Assembly: GCA_003712125.1 (NCBI GenBank)
Contig: RHLF01000002.1
Span: 372,001-436,000, forward strand
Direction: 5' to 3'
From: Allomuricauda sp.
GTDB lineage: Bacteria; Bacteroidota; Bacteroidia; Flavobacteriales; Flavobacteriaceae
Length of the DNA: 64,000 nucleotides
The notes under the pieces are model-generated. The model saw only the letters and a program-made list of their open reading frames with translations, did not search any database and was not told the origin of the DNA. Both the position numbers and the translations under genes were made by a program. Of the stretch, positions 1 through 7,251 are shown in pieces (position 1 is the stretch's first letter; each line of letters starts with the position of its first letter).

Positions 1-1277
1 AGGTCGAAGGTTTTCATAATTTCTTCACCTGAAATGGGAGGCTGAAAATTTCGTATGCGGTCGCGTTCCTCTACTTCTACAATTTTTTGACGAACCATTT
101 TGAAGTTGTTCTTGTACTTCCGCTGCTTCTTCAGATTTTTTGTGGTAATATCTGCCTCACAGAGTGTCATGAGATCGTCAACGTGGTCTCCTGCATCAAA
201 AACCAGCCGTCGGACCGCAGAATCAGTGACATGTTCTTCAGATAAGATGACGGGTCTTGAACTCATCAACACCAATTTTTGCACATATTTCATCTTGTCG
301 TTTAGGGGCATGTGCAATCGTCTAAATAGCTTATAAACCATTTTGCTGCCGACGAATTCGTGAGCATGGAATGTCCACCCAATTTTTTTATCAAATCGTT
401 TGGTTCTCGCCTTGCCAATGTCATGTAATAGAGCAGCCCATCGCAACCAAAGGTTATCGGTCATTTGGGCAATGTTATCAACCACTTCCAAGGTATGCCA
501 GAAATTGTCTTTATGCCTTTGGCCTTCAACTTCATCTATACCTTGAAGATTGGTCAGTTCAGGTAAGATCAATTGTAGCAAGCCCGTCTTGTGCAACAAA
601 CCAAGCCCATTCGATGGTTTTTCGGTCAATAGAATTTTATGGAGTTCTTCAACAATACGCTCTTTTGAAACTATCGCGATGCGTTCTTTGTTTTGGGTAA
701 TGGACTGAAGTGATTTGAGTTCAATGGTAAAGTCCAATTGCGCTGCAAATCGAACCCCGCGCATCATCCGCAAAGGATCATCTGAAAAGGTTATATCAGG
801 GTCTAAGGGGGTTCGTAAGATTTTTTTGTCCAAATCTATCCGGCCATCAAAGGGATCTAAAAGTTCGCCAAAACTCTTTGCATTAAGGGACAGTGCCAGT
901 GCATTGATGGTAAAATCCCTTCGATTTTGGTCATCTTCCAGTGTGCCATCTTCAACCACGGGTTTACGGCTATCTTTTTGATAGCTTTCCTTACGTGCCC
1001 CAACAAATTCAAGCTCGAGTTGCCCATGCCTGATCATAGCGGTTCCAAAATTTTTGAAAACGGTTACTTCAGGCCTGCCTTTAAGCTTACGAGCAACTTT
1101 TTCAGCGAGTTGTATACCGCTTCCAACGGCAACAATATCAATATCTTTCTTCGAATCACGCTTCAAGAAATAATCGCGTACAAACCCACCGATCACATAG
1201 GCTTCAACACCCATTTCATCGGCCGTTGAGCCAATCACTTGGAAAATATTATGCGCTAGCGCCTTGTCGTAATTCAT
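1..1277 (-). CDS. cca: CCA tRNA nucleotidyltransferase (3' end of gene outside window)
   Basis: This gene adds or repairs the 3'-terminal CCA of tRNAs using CTP and ATP. About 425 residues are visible and the reading frame runs off the left window edge, so the C-terminus is missing. The nucleotidyltransferase head has GGFVRD at about residues 30-35 and the metal-binding DIDIVAVG at 45-52. [16 protein letters not shown] stretch follows, and an HD phosphohydrolase domain has LLHDIGKA with the HD pair at about 285-286. The ATG at 1277 gives the N-terminus usual for the family (MNYDKAL). It lies 23 bases after tsaC and is probably the last gene of a tupA-like/tsaC/cca operon. The fused HD domain fits bacterial CCA enzymes better than a plain poly(A) polymerase. 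Confidence 0.93.
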   Translation of the reverse strand, partial: MNYDKALAHNIFQVIGSTADEMGVEAYVIGGFVRDYFLKRDSKKDIDIVAVGSGIQLAEKVARKLKGRPEVTVFKNFGTAMIRHGQLELEFVGARKESYQKDSRKPVVEDGTLEDDQNRRDFTINALALSLNAKSFGELLDPFDGRIDLDKKILRTPLDPDITFSDDPLRMMRGVRFAAQLDFTIELKSLQSITQNKERIAIVSKERIVEELHKILLTEKPSNGLGLLHKTGLLQLILPELTNLQGIDEVEGQRHKDNFWHTLEVVDNIAQMTDNLWLRWAALLHDIGKARTKRFDKKIGWTFHAHEFVGSKMVYKLFRRLHMPLNDKMKYVQKLVLMSSRPVILSEEHVTDSAVRRLVFDAGDHVDDLMTLCEADITTKNLKKQRKYKNNFKMVRQKIVEVEERDRIRNFQPPISGEEIMKTFD

Positions 1278-1300
1278 CAAATATTCTAGAAGAGAAAAAT

Positions 1301-1870
1301 TTAAGACCTTATTACCTGCACCGTGCCGTCGTTCCCCAGCTTAATTATAGACGAGGGTGTCGTCATCTTTTTTGTGCGTTGCAAATTTACGGCATAGTCT
1401 ACTCCTTTTAAAATCTTGGGGTCAATGCTTTCAAAACCATCTGGTGTTGGAAAACCAGAGATATTGGCCGAGGTAGATACAATGGGTTTTCCAAAATTGG
1501 TGATCAGGTATTTGCAAAATTTATCTGACGCTACCCGAATTGCCAAGGAGTTGTCTTCAGCCACAAGGTTTTTGGCGACACCCATAGGCTTGTCGTAAAT
1601 TAGAGTTGTGGGTTTGGTGGCAAAATCCATAATATCATAAGCGACTTCTGGAACCTGTTTGACGTGGCGTTCAAGCATGGCTTGACTTGAAACAAGGCAA
1701 ATGAGGGCTTTGGAATCTTCACGTTGTTTAAGTGCATAAATATTTTTTACCGCATTTTCATTGGTGGCATCACAACCGAGGCCCCATACCGTATCGGTAG
1801 GGTAGAGTATCAGTCCACCTTTAGCCAGGGTGGTTACACAGTTTTTTATTTCGTCTTGAAAAGTGCTCAT
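1301..1870 (-). CDS. tsaC: L-threonylcarbamoyladenylate synthase (Sua5/YrdC family)
   Basis: This 189-residue cytoplasmic enzyme condenses threonine, bicarbonate and ATP into threonylcarbamoyl-AMP, the first step of t6A37 modification of ANN-decoding tRNAs. The sequence shows [13 protein letters not shown] at about residues 23-35, KQRE at 48-51, and STSANISG near residue 137, all hallmarks of the YrdC fold. The Sua5 C-terminal extension is absent, so it is the short TsaC type. An ATG at 1879 is possible, but the ATG at 1870 overlaps the upstream stop as ATGA, typical of translational coupling, and was preferred. It sits between an ATP-grasp gene and cca; the cca link fits a shared tRNA-maturation role. 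Confidence 0.93.
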   Translation of the reverse strand: MSTFQDEIKNCVTTLAKGGLILYPTDTVWGLGCDATNENAVKNIYALKQREDSKALICLVSSQAMLERHVKQVPEVAYDIMDFATKPTTLIYDKPMGVAKNLVAEDNSLAIRVASDKFCKYLITNFGKPIVSTSANISGFPTPDGFESIDPKILKGVDYAVNLQRTKKMTTPSSIIKLGNDGTVQVIRS

Positions 1871-2772
1871 CCGTTCCAATTTGTAATATGGGTTTCACCT
1901 TCGGGAATTGTTGGAAGTTTCAAAAAATCTCCCACATACTTGTTGTACTCATCAGGCCTAAAATCACGTCGGCCGTCTCCGGGATAAAAGGTCATTTCGC
2001 CGAAAATAACGCGGTTGTTTACATAATAAAAGTCTACCCTAACAAAAGGGAACCCCTTGGCCAATTTTCTGGCCAAACGAATCATTTCGTCAAGTTTTTC
2101 GGGTTTTTCCAAATCACTGTCATGTAGTCGTTTAACTCCTTTGGTAAAGGGCAATTTATTCCACTCCATATCATAGTAAAATCCCTTGTGATCGATTCCA
2201 CGGTCAACATCGACTTGTACTAGTGTGGGCGTCCCATCAAAACAGTAAAACTTATAATCATCCAATACCTCCTTATTGGGCTCTTCAAGGAATTTTTCGA
2301 CAATAAGAAGGGGTTTTACATCTTTATAGGCCCATTCCAAGCCACCGCGGTAATATTGGTTTTTTGAAAGCCATTTTCTAAAGAGCAACCTTGCTTTCGT
2401 CTTGTTTACCTTTTCTTTATTGCCAACAATAAGGTTAAAGTTACAACCATGCACCCCTTTGACTACAAATTGGTTGGGGAGTTGGTCAAAATCGATTTCC
2501 CGTGCCGTTGAGGCGACTTGCAGTAAATCGTTTAAGTATTCATCCCCAATACGATCTTTAACAAAGGTCCGCACATGATACTTGTCGACAAGTTGATTTA
2601 ATATTTTGGGTTTATAATAAACTTTGAGCCATTGCACTTTCTCATTAAACTCAATAGGATGTTCCAAGTCGAGTTTTTTACCGGTATAATATTCATAGTA
2701 GATTTTTACATAAGTTTCGGGCGGCAGAAACTTCATCTTTTTTAAAAATCCCAATATTATTTTTCGGATCAT
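1867..2772 (-). CDS. TupA-like ATP-grasp protein
   Basis: This 301-residue protein resembles the TupA-like ATP-grasp family, whose founder works in teichuronopeptide synthesis and whose members are often found near surface-polysaccharide genes. Visible landmarks are FVVKGVHGC at 102-110 (probable nucleotide-binding strand), DYKFYCFDG at 172-180, VRVDFYY at 244-250 and FGEMTFYPGDG at 257-267, consistent with ATP and metal binding. There is no signal peptide. The stop overlaps the tsaC start by four bases (ATGA), and a GT2 glycosyltransferase diverges upstream. By inference it ligates an amino acid or similar group onto a glycan; the actual substrate cannot be read from the sequence. Confidence 0.8.
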   Translation of the reverse strand: MIRKIILGFLKKMKFLPPETYVKIYYEYYTGKKLDLEHPIEFNEKVQWLKVYYKPKILNQLVDKYHVRTFVKDRIGDEYLNDLLQVASTAREIDFDQLPNQFVVKGVHGCNFNLIVGNKEKVNKTKARLLFRKWLSKNQYYRGGLEWAYKDVKPLLIVEKFLEEPNKEVLDDYKFYCFDGTPTLVQVDVDRGIDHKGFYYDMEWNKLPFTKGVKRLHDSDLEKPEKLDEMIRLARKLAKGFPFVRVDFYYVNNRVIFGEMTFYPGDGRRDFRPDEYNKYVGDFLKLPTIPEGETHITNWNG

Positions 2773-2792
2773 GGGGCAATTTTAATGAAAAG

Positions 2793-2800
2793 CAAAGATA
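2793..2800 (-). promoter_or_regulatory. Probable -7 promoter element for the tupA-like/tsaC/cca operon
   Basis: On the minus strand the bases read TATCTTTG, matching the Bacteroidota -7 consensus TAnnTTTG, 21 bases before the ATG at 2772. No good TTTG -33 box is visible at the usual distance. Confidence 0.4.
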
Positions 2801-2815
2801 TACATTAGACTTTCC

Positions 2816-2823
2816 TATTTTTG
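2816..2823 (+). promoter_or_regulatory. Probable -7 promoter element for the GT2 gene at 2843
   Basis: TATTTTTG matches TAnnTTTG exactly and ends 19 bases before the ATG at 2843, implying a leader of only about 12 bases. It is divergent from the element at 2793-2800, so the two promoters share a very short region. Confidence 0.45.
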
Positions 2824-2842
2824 ACCGGAGAACATCGATATA

Positions 2843-3661
2843 ATGGAGAAACCCAAAATTTCGGTTATAGTAAGCACCTACAATGCAGAGGAATGGCTTG
2901 AAAAGGTGCTATGGGGATTTCACTGTCAGACCTTTAAGAATTTCGAGGTGGTTGTTGCCGATGATGGATCAGGGCCTAAAACCAAAAACCTTATCGATTC
3001 TTTGAAAGCGAAAGTATCGTATCCGCTTATACATGTTTGGCAAGAGGATGATGGGTTTCAAAAATCGAGGATTCTGAACAAAGCAGTCGATGCCTGTAGT
3101 GCAGAATATATTATTATGACCGATGGGGATTGTATTCCCCGTGAAGATTTTGTCGAAGTGCACTATATAAATAAAGAACCTGGTTTTTTTATTTCGGGGG
3201 GCTATTATATGTTGCCCATGAACATATCCAAGATGATTACCTTGGAGGATATTGAAGAACAAAATTGTTTCAACATCAATTGGTTAAAAGCCAAAGGCAT
3301 TCCGAAGACCTTTAAAAATAATAAGCTTCGGGCCAGAGGGATCACCTCGATTTTGTTAAACACCTTTACACCGACCAACGCGAGTTGGAACGGCCATAAC
3401 TCTTCGGGTTGGAAGAAGGATATTCTTAATGTGAATGGTTTTGATGAGCGTATGCAATACGGAGGACAGGACCGTGAGCTTGGGGAACGGCTATTTAATT
3501 TTGGGATTAAGTCTAAACAATTGCGCTACAGCGCAGTATGCGTTCATTTAGACCATAAACGGGGGTATAAAACTCCGGAATCGATTGCTAAAAACCAGGC
3601 CATAAGAAAAGAGACCCGTAAGAAAAAACAAGTCTGGACCTATTATGGCATAACCAAGTAG
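2843..3661 (+). CDS. Glycosyltransferase family 2 protein
   Basis: This 272-residue GT-A glycosyltransferase has no membrane segment. It carries VSTYN at about residues 10-14, the nucleotide-sugar strand ADDGS at 39-43 and the metal-binding TDGDCIP at 93-99. The C-terminal acceptor region has NGFDERMQYGGQDRELGERL at about 198-217, which resembles the galactosyltransferase-type C-terminal module. It would transfer a sugar from an NDP-sugar to a cell-envelope glycan; donor and acceptor are unknown. It ends tail-to-tail with a second GT2 gene, overlapping it by 19 bases, and diverges from the ATP-grasp gene, so the trio probably serves surface glycan assembly. Confidence 0.85.
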   Translation: MEKPKISVIVSTYNAEEWLEKVLWGFHCQTFKNFEVVVADDGSGPKTKNLIDSLKAKVSYPLIHVWQEDDGFQKSRILNKAVDACSAEYIIMTDGDCIPREDFVEVHYINKEPGFFISGGYYMLPMNISKMITLEDIEEQNCFNINWLKAKGIPKTFKNNKLRARGITSILLNTFTPTNASWNGHNSSGWKKDILNVNGFDERMQYGGQDRELGERLFNFGIKSKQLRYSAVCVHLDHKRGYKTPESIAKNQAIRKETRKKKQVWTYYGITK

Positions 3662-4476
3662 TACGCCAATTCGTTTTTCTTTTCAAGGCGTTTCAATTCG
3701 CGATATCTTTCGAGAACGCCGAGCGCATTCAAATAACAAATGGTGATACCCTTTTTTCCGTCAAGAAATCCTAACCTCAAAATATAGTGGTTAAAAAACT
3801 TCCAGGCGGGCTTCAAAATCATGAACAAGTAATTGAATTGGTTTTCCCGATAAAATGCCTCTTTTGCTTTTAACCTTCCGTATTTGAGCATTTTACCCTT
3901 GTAGTCTTCATAATTTTTGTAGCAATAGTGGGTTAGCCGTTCCTTTAAGATACAGGAGTTGCCGTCAACCTCGAGGGTTTCATGAACAATTTTTTTATCG
4001 GTGAACTTACACTTGCTTTTTCGAAAAAGACGATGATTTTTATCGGTTTGCCAACCACTAAAACGAAGTCTTTGGTCTTTGAACATAAAGTCGCGATAAA
4101 ACCAATAGGCTTCGCAGGCATTGGGATCATTTACTGTATGAAGAATTTCCTTCTGTAACGGATTTGAAACGACCTCATCAGCATCGACGAACAAAATCCA
4201 ATCGTTTGAAGCTTGTTTAAGCGCAAATGATTTTTGCGCCGTAAAATTTTCAAAAGGATTTTGAAGCACATGTACCTTGGGATGGTTTTGCAAATATTCA
4301 AAAGTGCCATCGGTACTATACGAATCTATGACTATCACTTCATCGGCAAATGCAATCGAGTCGATACAACGCTCAATATAGCCCATCTCATTGTAGGTGA
4401 TAATCAGTGCTGAAACTTTTTGCTTTGGGGTGCTCAAAATCAGTTTATTTTGGATTATATGGTTCAGTAAATACAA
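3643..4476 (-). CDS. Glycosyltransferase family 2 protein (WaaE/KdtX-like)
   Basis: This protein of up to 277 residues has the GT2 signature SALIITYNE at about 22-30, VIDSYSTDGT at 49-58 and the metal-binding FVDADE at 96-101. FSGWQTDKNHRLFRKSK in the middle of the protein is typical of the WaaE/KdtX subgroup, which adds sugars to the lipopolysaccharide core. No transmembrane helix is evident. The start is uncertain: ATG at 4476 is the furthest in-frame ATG, but the conserved domain begins about 20 residues later. The 3' end overlaps the convergent GT2 gene by 19 bases. Sugar specificity cannot be read from the sequence. Confidence 0.85.
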   Translation of the reverse strand: MYLLNHIIQNKLILSTPKQKVSALIITYNEMGYIERCIDSIAFADEVIVIDSYSTDGTFEYLQNHPKVHVLQNPFENFTAQKSFALKQASNDWILFVDADEVVSNPLQKEILHTVNDPNACEAYWFYRDFMFKDQRLRFSGWQTDKNHRLFRKSKCKFTDKKIVHETLEVDGNSCILKERLTHYCYKNYEDYKGKMLKYGRLKAKEAFYRENQFNYLFMILKPAWKFFNHYILRLGFLDGKKGITICYLNALGVLERYRELKRLEKKNELAYYLVMP

Positions 4477-4531
4477 AGCTATAACAAAAAAATAGCAGAA
4501 AAATTATGTGGGATAGTAAATTTCTTACAAG

Positions 4532-5347
4532 TTATACAGCCACATTATGGGTTCTAAGTGCGTCGTTCAACGAGGTTTTCTTGTCCGTACTTTCCTTTCG
4601 TTGCCCAATGATCAAAGCGCATGAAACCTGAAATTTTCCTGCCGGAAATTCTTTGGTATAACTACCTGGTATAACAACTGAGCGCGCGGGAACCCTACCT
4701 TTTAGTTCCTTAGGTTCTTTTCCGGTAACGTCGATTATTTTAGTTGATGCCGTCAAAACTACGTTCGCACCCAGTACGGCTTCTTTTTCAACCCGAACAC
4801 CTTCAACAACTATAGATCTTGAACCTATAAAGGCATTGTCTTCAATAATCACAGGTGAGGCTTGAAGGGGCTCAAGGACGCCGCCAATGCCCACACCCCC
4901 ACTAAGGTGGACATTTTTGCCAATTTGGGCGCAGCTGCCTACTGTGGCCCATGTATCAACCATAGTTCCCTCGTCTACGTAGGCGCCAATGTTGACATAA
5001 CTGGGCATTAAGATGGTTCCTTTAGAAATATAGGAGCCATGGCGAGCTACGGCGTGAGGCACAACTCTGACACCCTTTTCTTGAAACCCTTTTTTCAAGG
5101 GAATTTTATCGTGGTATTCAAAAATACCGGCCTCGAGCACCTCCATTTTTTGAATGGGGAAATAGAGTACGACCCCTTTTTTTACCCATTCGTTAATTTG
5201 CCATCCATCGTTTGTGGGTTCAGCACAGCGCAATTCTCCTGCATCAATCAAATCAATTACCTCTCGTATGGCATTTTGGGTAGCCATATCTTGCAGTAAG
5301 TCCCTGTTATCCCAGGCTTTTTCGATAATGTCTCTCAGTCCGGTCAT
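4532..5347 (-). CDS. dapD: 2,3,4,5-tetrahydropyridine-2,6-dicarboxylate N-succinyltransferase
   Basis: DapD transfers succinyl from succinyl-CoA to tetrahydrodipicolinate in the diaminopimelate/lysine pathway, supplying meso-DAP for peptidoglycan. The 271-residue length matches the family. The helical N-terminal third is followed by a long left-handed beta-helix of hexapeptide repeats (VNIGAYVDEGTMVDTWATVG, then GGVGIGGVLEPLQASPVIIE) and a short C-terminal cap. It is cytoplasmic and expected to be a trimer. It is transcribed away from ruvX with its own -7 box at 5373-5380, and appears monocistronic. The full hexapeptide domain with the DapD-specific N-terminus separates it from other acyltransferases. 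Confidence 0.97.
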   Translation of the reverse strand: MTGLRDIIEKAWDNRDLLQDMATQNAIREVIDLIDAGELRCAEPTNDGWQINEWVKKGVVLYFPIQKMEVLEAGIFEYHDKIPLKKGFQEKGVRVVPHAVARHGSYISKGTILMPSYVNIGAYVDEGTMVDTWATVGSCAQIGKNVHLSGGVGIGGVLEPLQASPVIIEDNAFIGSRSIVVEGVRVEKEAVLGANVVLTASTKIIDVTGKEPKELKGRVPARSVVIPGSYTKEFPAGKFQVSCALIIGQRKESTDKKTSLNDALRTHNVAV

Positions 5348-5372
5348 TTAAAAGTTCGTGTAAAAATTTGGG

Positions 5373-5380
5373 CAAAGATA
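5373..5380 (-). promoter_or_regulatory. Probable -7 promoter element for dapD
   Basis: The minus strand reads TATCTTTG, an exact TAnnTTTG match, 26 bases before the dapD ATG. A -33 box is not obvious. Confidence 0.45.
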
Positions 5381-5433
5381 CTCCGTAGTTGAGAATAGTC
5401 CACATAAATTTTAACCTGTAACATTTTTAGAAC

Positions 5434-5441
5434 TATTTTTG
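5434..5441 (+). promoter_or_regulatory. Probable -7 promoter element for ruvX-def
   Basis: TATTTTTG matches TAnnTTTG exactly. It ends 14 bases before the ruvX TTG start, so the expected transcript would have a leader of fewer than ten bases. A weak TTTA lies 21 bases upstream at the -33 position. Confidence 0.45.
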
Positions 5442-5455
5442 CCAAAACTTGCAAT

Positions 5456-5866
5456 TTGGCTCGAATTTTGGCACTTGATTTTGGTGTAAAACGCACTGGT
5501 ATTGCGGTTACTGATGAAATGCAACTTATTGCTTCAGGGCTAGATACAGTGGCTACAGAAAGCTTATTTGCCTATCTCGAAAGCTATTTTGCAAAGGAAT
5601 CGGTGGAATTGGTGGTAGTTGGTGAACCTAAGAAATTGAACGGACAGCCCTCTGAATCTGAGCAGTTCATACAACCTTTTTTACGAAAATGGATGGAGGT
5701 GTTTCCAACGATGCCAATTGAAAGGCAAGATGAGCGTTTTACTTCAAAAATTGCTTTTCAAAGCATGATTGACGGGGGCTTGAGAAAAAAGAAACGGCAA
5801 GACAAGGCCTTGATCGATGAAATAAGTGCGACCTTAATTTTGCAAGCCTACTTAGATAGAAAATAG
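5456..5866 (+). CDS. ruvX: Putative pre-16S rRNA nuclease / Holliday junction resolvase-like protein (YqgF family)
   Basis: This 136-residue RNase H-like protein belongs to the YqgF/RuvX family, implicated in 16S rRNA 5'-end maturation and formerly described as a Holliday junction resolvase. Acidic catalytic positions are visible: ALDFGVKRTGIAVTD near the N-terminus, VVVGEPKKLNGQPSE in the middle, and DERFTSK followed by KALIDEISATLILQ near the C-terminus. The start is a TTG at 5456, since no in-frame ATG precedes the conserved ALDFG strand. The def gene follows after four bases, so the two are probably co-transcribed. The very short predicted leader and TTG start are notable but common in this phylum. 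Confidence 0.92.
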   Translation: MARILALDFGVKRTGIAVTDEMQLIASGLDTVATESLFAYLESYFAKESVELVVVGEPKKLNGQPSESEQFIQPFLRKWMEVFPTMPIERQDERFTSKIAFQSMIDGGLRKKKRQDKALIDEISATLILQAYLDRK

Positions 5867-5870
5867 ATTT

Positions 5871-6461
5871 ATGATTTTACCAATTGTTGCTTACGGAGAT
5901 CCCATATTGCGAAAGAAGTGCAAAGAGATTGATGCAAATTACCCAAAATTGGCAGAGCTTTTGAGCAATATGTTCGAAACAATGTATCATGCGAGTGGTG
6001 TGGGGCTAGCCGCTCCCCAAATTGGAGTGCCTATTCGATTGTTTTTGGTTGATGCCTCTCCTTTTGCCGATGATGAAGATTTATCAGAAGAGGAACAGCA
6101 TTCATTGAAAGATTTTAAGAAGGTATTCATAAATGCCACAATTAAAGAGGAAACAGGAACCCCTTGGAATTTTAATGAAGGCTGCTTGAGCATACCCGAC
6201 ATTCGTGAAGATGTGAGCAGAAAGGATACGATTACAATCAGCTACCAAGATGAAAACTTCGAAAATCATACCGAGGTGTTCAATGGTTTGGCAGCACGAA
6301 TCATTCAGCATGAGTATGATCATATTGAAGGTATTCTGTTTACAGATAAATTGTCTTCCCTCAAAAAAAGATTACTAAAAAGTCGTCTTGAAAAAATATC
6401 GAAGGGAAAAATAAACGTTGATTATAAGATGCGCTTCCCCAATCTCAAAAAAGGACGTTAA
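5871..6461 (+). CDS. def: Peptide deformylase
   Basis: This metalloenzyme removes the formyl group from the N-terminal formyl-methionine of new proteins at the ribosome. All three signature motifs are intact: GVGLAAPQIG, EGCLSIP with the metal-ligand cysteine, and QHEYDHIEG with both histidine ligands and the catalytic glutamate. At 196 residues it has a normal length, with a longer acidic insertion between motifs 1 and 2 (ADDEDLSEEEQ) as seen in Bacteroidota. It starts four bases after ruvX, and a new promoter for the DUF5606 gene follows immediately. Confidence 0.97.
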   Translation: MILPIVAYGDPILRKKCKEIDANYPKLAELLSNMFETMYHASGVGLAAPQIGVPIRLFLVDASPFADDEDLSEEEQHSLKDFKKVFINATIKEETGTPWNFNEGCLSIPDIREDVSRKDTITISYQDENFENHTEVFNGLAARIIQHEYDHIEGILFTDKLSSLKKRLLKSRLEKISKGKINVDYKMRFPNLKKGR

Positions 6462-6465
6462 AAAG

Positions 6466-6495
6466 TTTGCGATTTAGTGCAAAAGCCTAATTTTG
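6466..6495 (+). promoter_or_regulatory. Flavobacterial promoter for the DUF5606 gene
   Basis: TTTG at 6466-6469 and TAATTTTG at 6488-6495 are separated by 18 bases, matching both halves of the Bacteroidota sigma-ABfr consensus. The ATG at 6516 follows 20 bases later. This is among the clearest promoters in the window and helps place the organism. Confidence 0.6.
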
Positions 6496-6515
6496 CCCGT
6501 CTGAAATAAAGAAAA

Positions 6516-6944
6516 ATGGCTCTTGAAAAAATTTTATCAATAGGAGGTAAACCCGGACTTTATAGACTATTGACCCAAACCCGCTCTGGATTTGTGGGTG
6601 AATCACTTTTGGATGGAAGACGCATTTCAGTCGGTTTGCGAAACAATGTAAGCCTACTGTCTGAGATTGCCATCTACACGCTCGAAGAAGAAGTACCCCT
6701 TCGCGAAGTATTTCAAAAGATTAAAGAAAAGGAAGAAGGCGGCAAGACCTCTATCGGGCATAAGGAAGAGAAAATAAAACTTGAAGAGTATTTCTTTGAT
6801 GTACTACCCAACTACGATGAAGATCGGGTATATGCCAGTGATATCAAAAAAATCATTCAGTGGTACAATATCCTTCATGACAAGGGGATAACCGATTTCT
6901 CAGAATCGGATGATGAAGATGCTTCCAGTTCCGAAGAAGAATAG
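6516..6944 (+). CDS. DUF5606 domain-containing protein
   Basis: This 142-residue cytoplasmic protein matches a family I know only as DUF5606, found widely in Flavobacteriia. Recognisable parts are the N-terminal ALEKILSIGGKPGLYRLL, the short beta-rich domain with SVGLRNNVSLLSEIAIYT, and a helical segment VYASDIKKIIQWYNILHDKG. The C-terminus is a strongly acidic tail rich in Ser, Asp and Glu (about residues 129-142). There is no signal peptide or membrane helix. It has its own consensus promoter, and def lies just upstream on the same strand. No biochemical function is known to me, and none is proposed. Confidence 0.85.
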   Translation: MALEKILSIGGKPGLYRLLTQTRSGFVGESLLDGRRISVGLRNNVSLLSEIAIYTLEEEVPLREVFQKIKEKEEGGKTSIGHKEEKIKLEEYFFDVLPNYDEDRVYASDIKKIIQWYNILHDKGITDFSESDDEDASSSEEE

Positions 6945-7015
6945 AATTCATCCATCTTTCTTAAGTACTCGGTAAGGATTCGTGTTAAAGCGTTTACCCC
7001 CAACCCTTGGCGACC

Positions 7016-7243
7016 TTAGAGCGCATCAAATTCGTTGCGTTTGCTTTCAAACCATGCTTGCAATGCTTCAGGGGTTTGCTTCAGATTTTTCATTTTCGCC
7101 ATGGCTCTAAGATGCGGTTTGTCCCCTTTTTGAAACATTTCTATTCCATGTTGCTTACTCATCTCAGCAATCTCTTCAAAGGTTTCAGCAGTAAATGGTT
7201 GATCACAAGCTCCTCCTAATTGGTTGCAAGTCATTGTTTTCAT
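7016..7243 (-). CDS. DUF1059-like small protein
   Basis: This 75-residue protein begins MKTMTCNQLGGACD, the conserved start of the small DUF1059-type family, with two cysteines (positions 6 and 13). An amphipathic helical region (ETFEEIAEMSKQHGIEMFQK) follows, then a second helix ending ESKRNEFDAL. It lacks a signal peptide, so it is probably cytoplasmic. It lies eight bases downstream of the GH20 gene and may be the distal gene of that operon, though the functional link is unclear. Function is unknown; the two cysteines could bind metal or form a redox pair, but this is only a guess. Confidence 0.75.
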   Translation of the reverse strand: MKTMTCNQLGGACDQPFTAETFEEIAEMSKQHGIEMFQKGDKPHLRAMAKMKNLKQTPEALQAWFESKRNEFDAL

Positions 7244-7251
7244 AACCTTAT

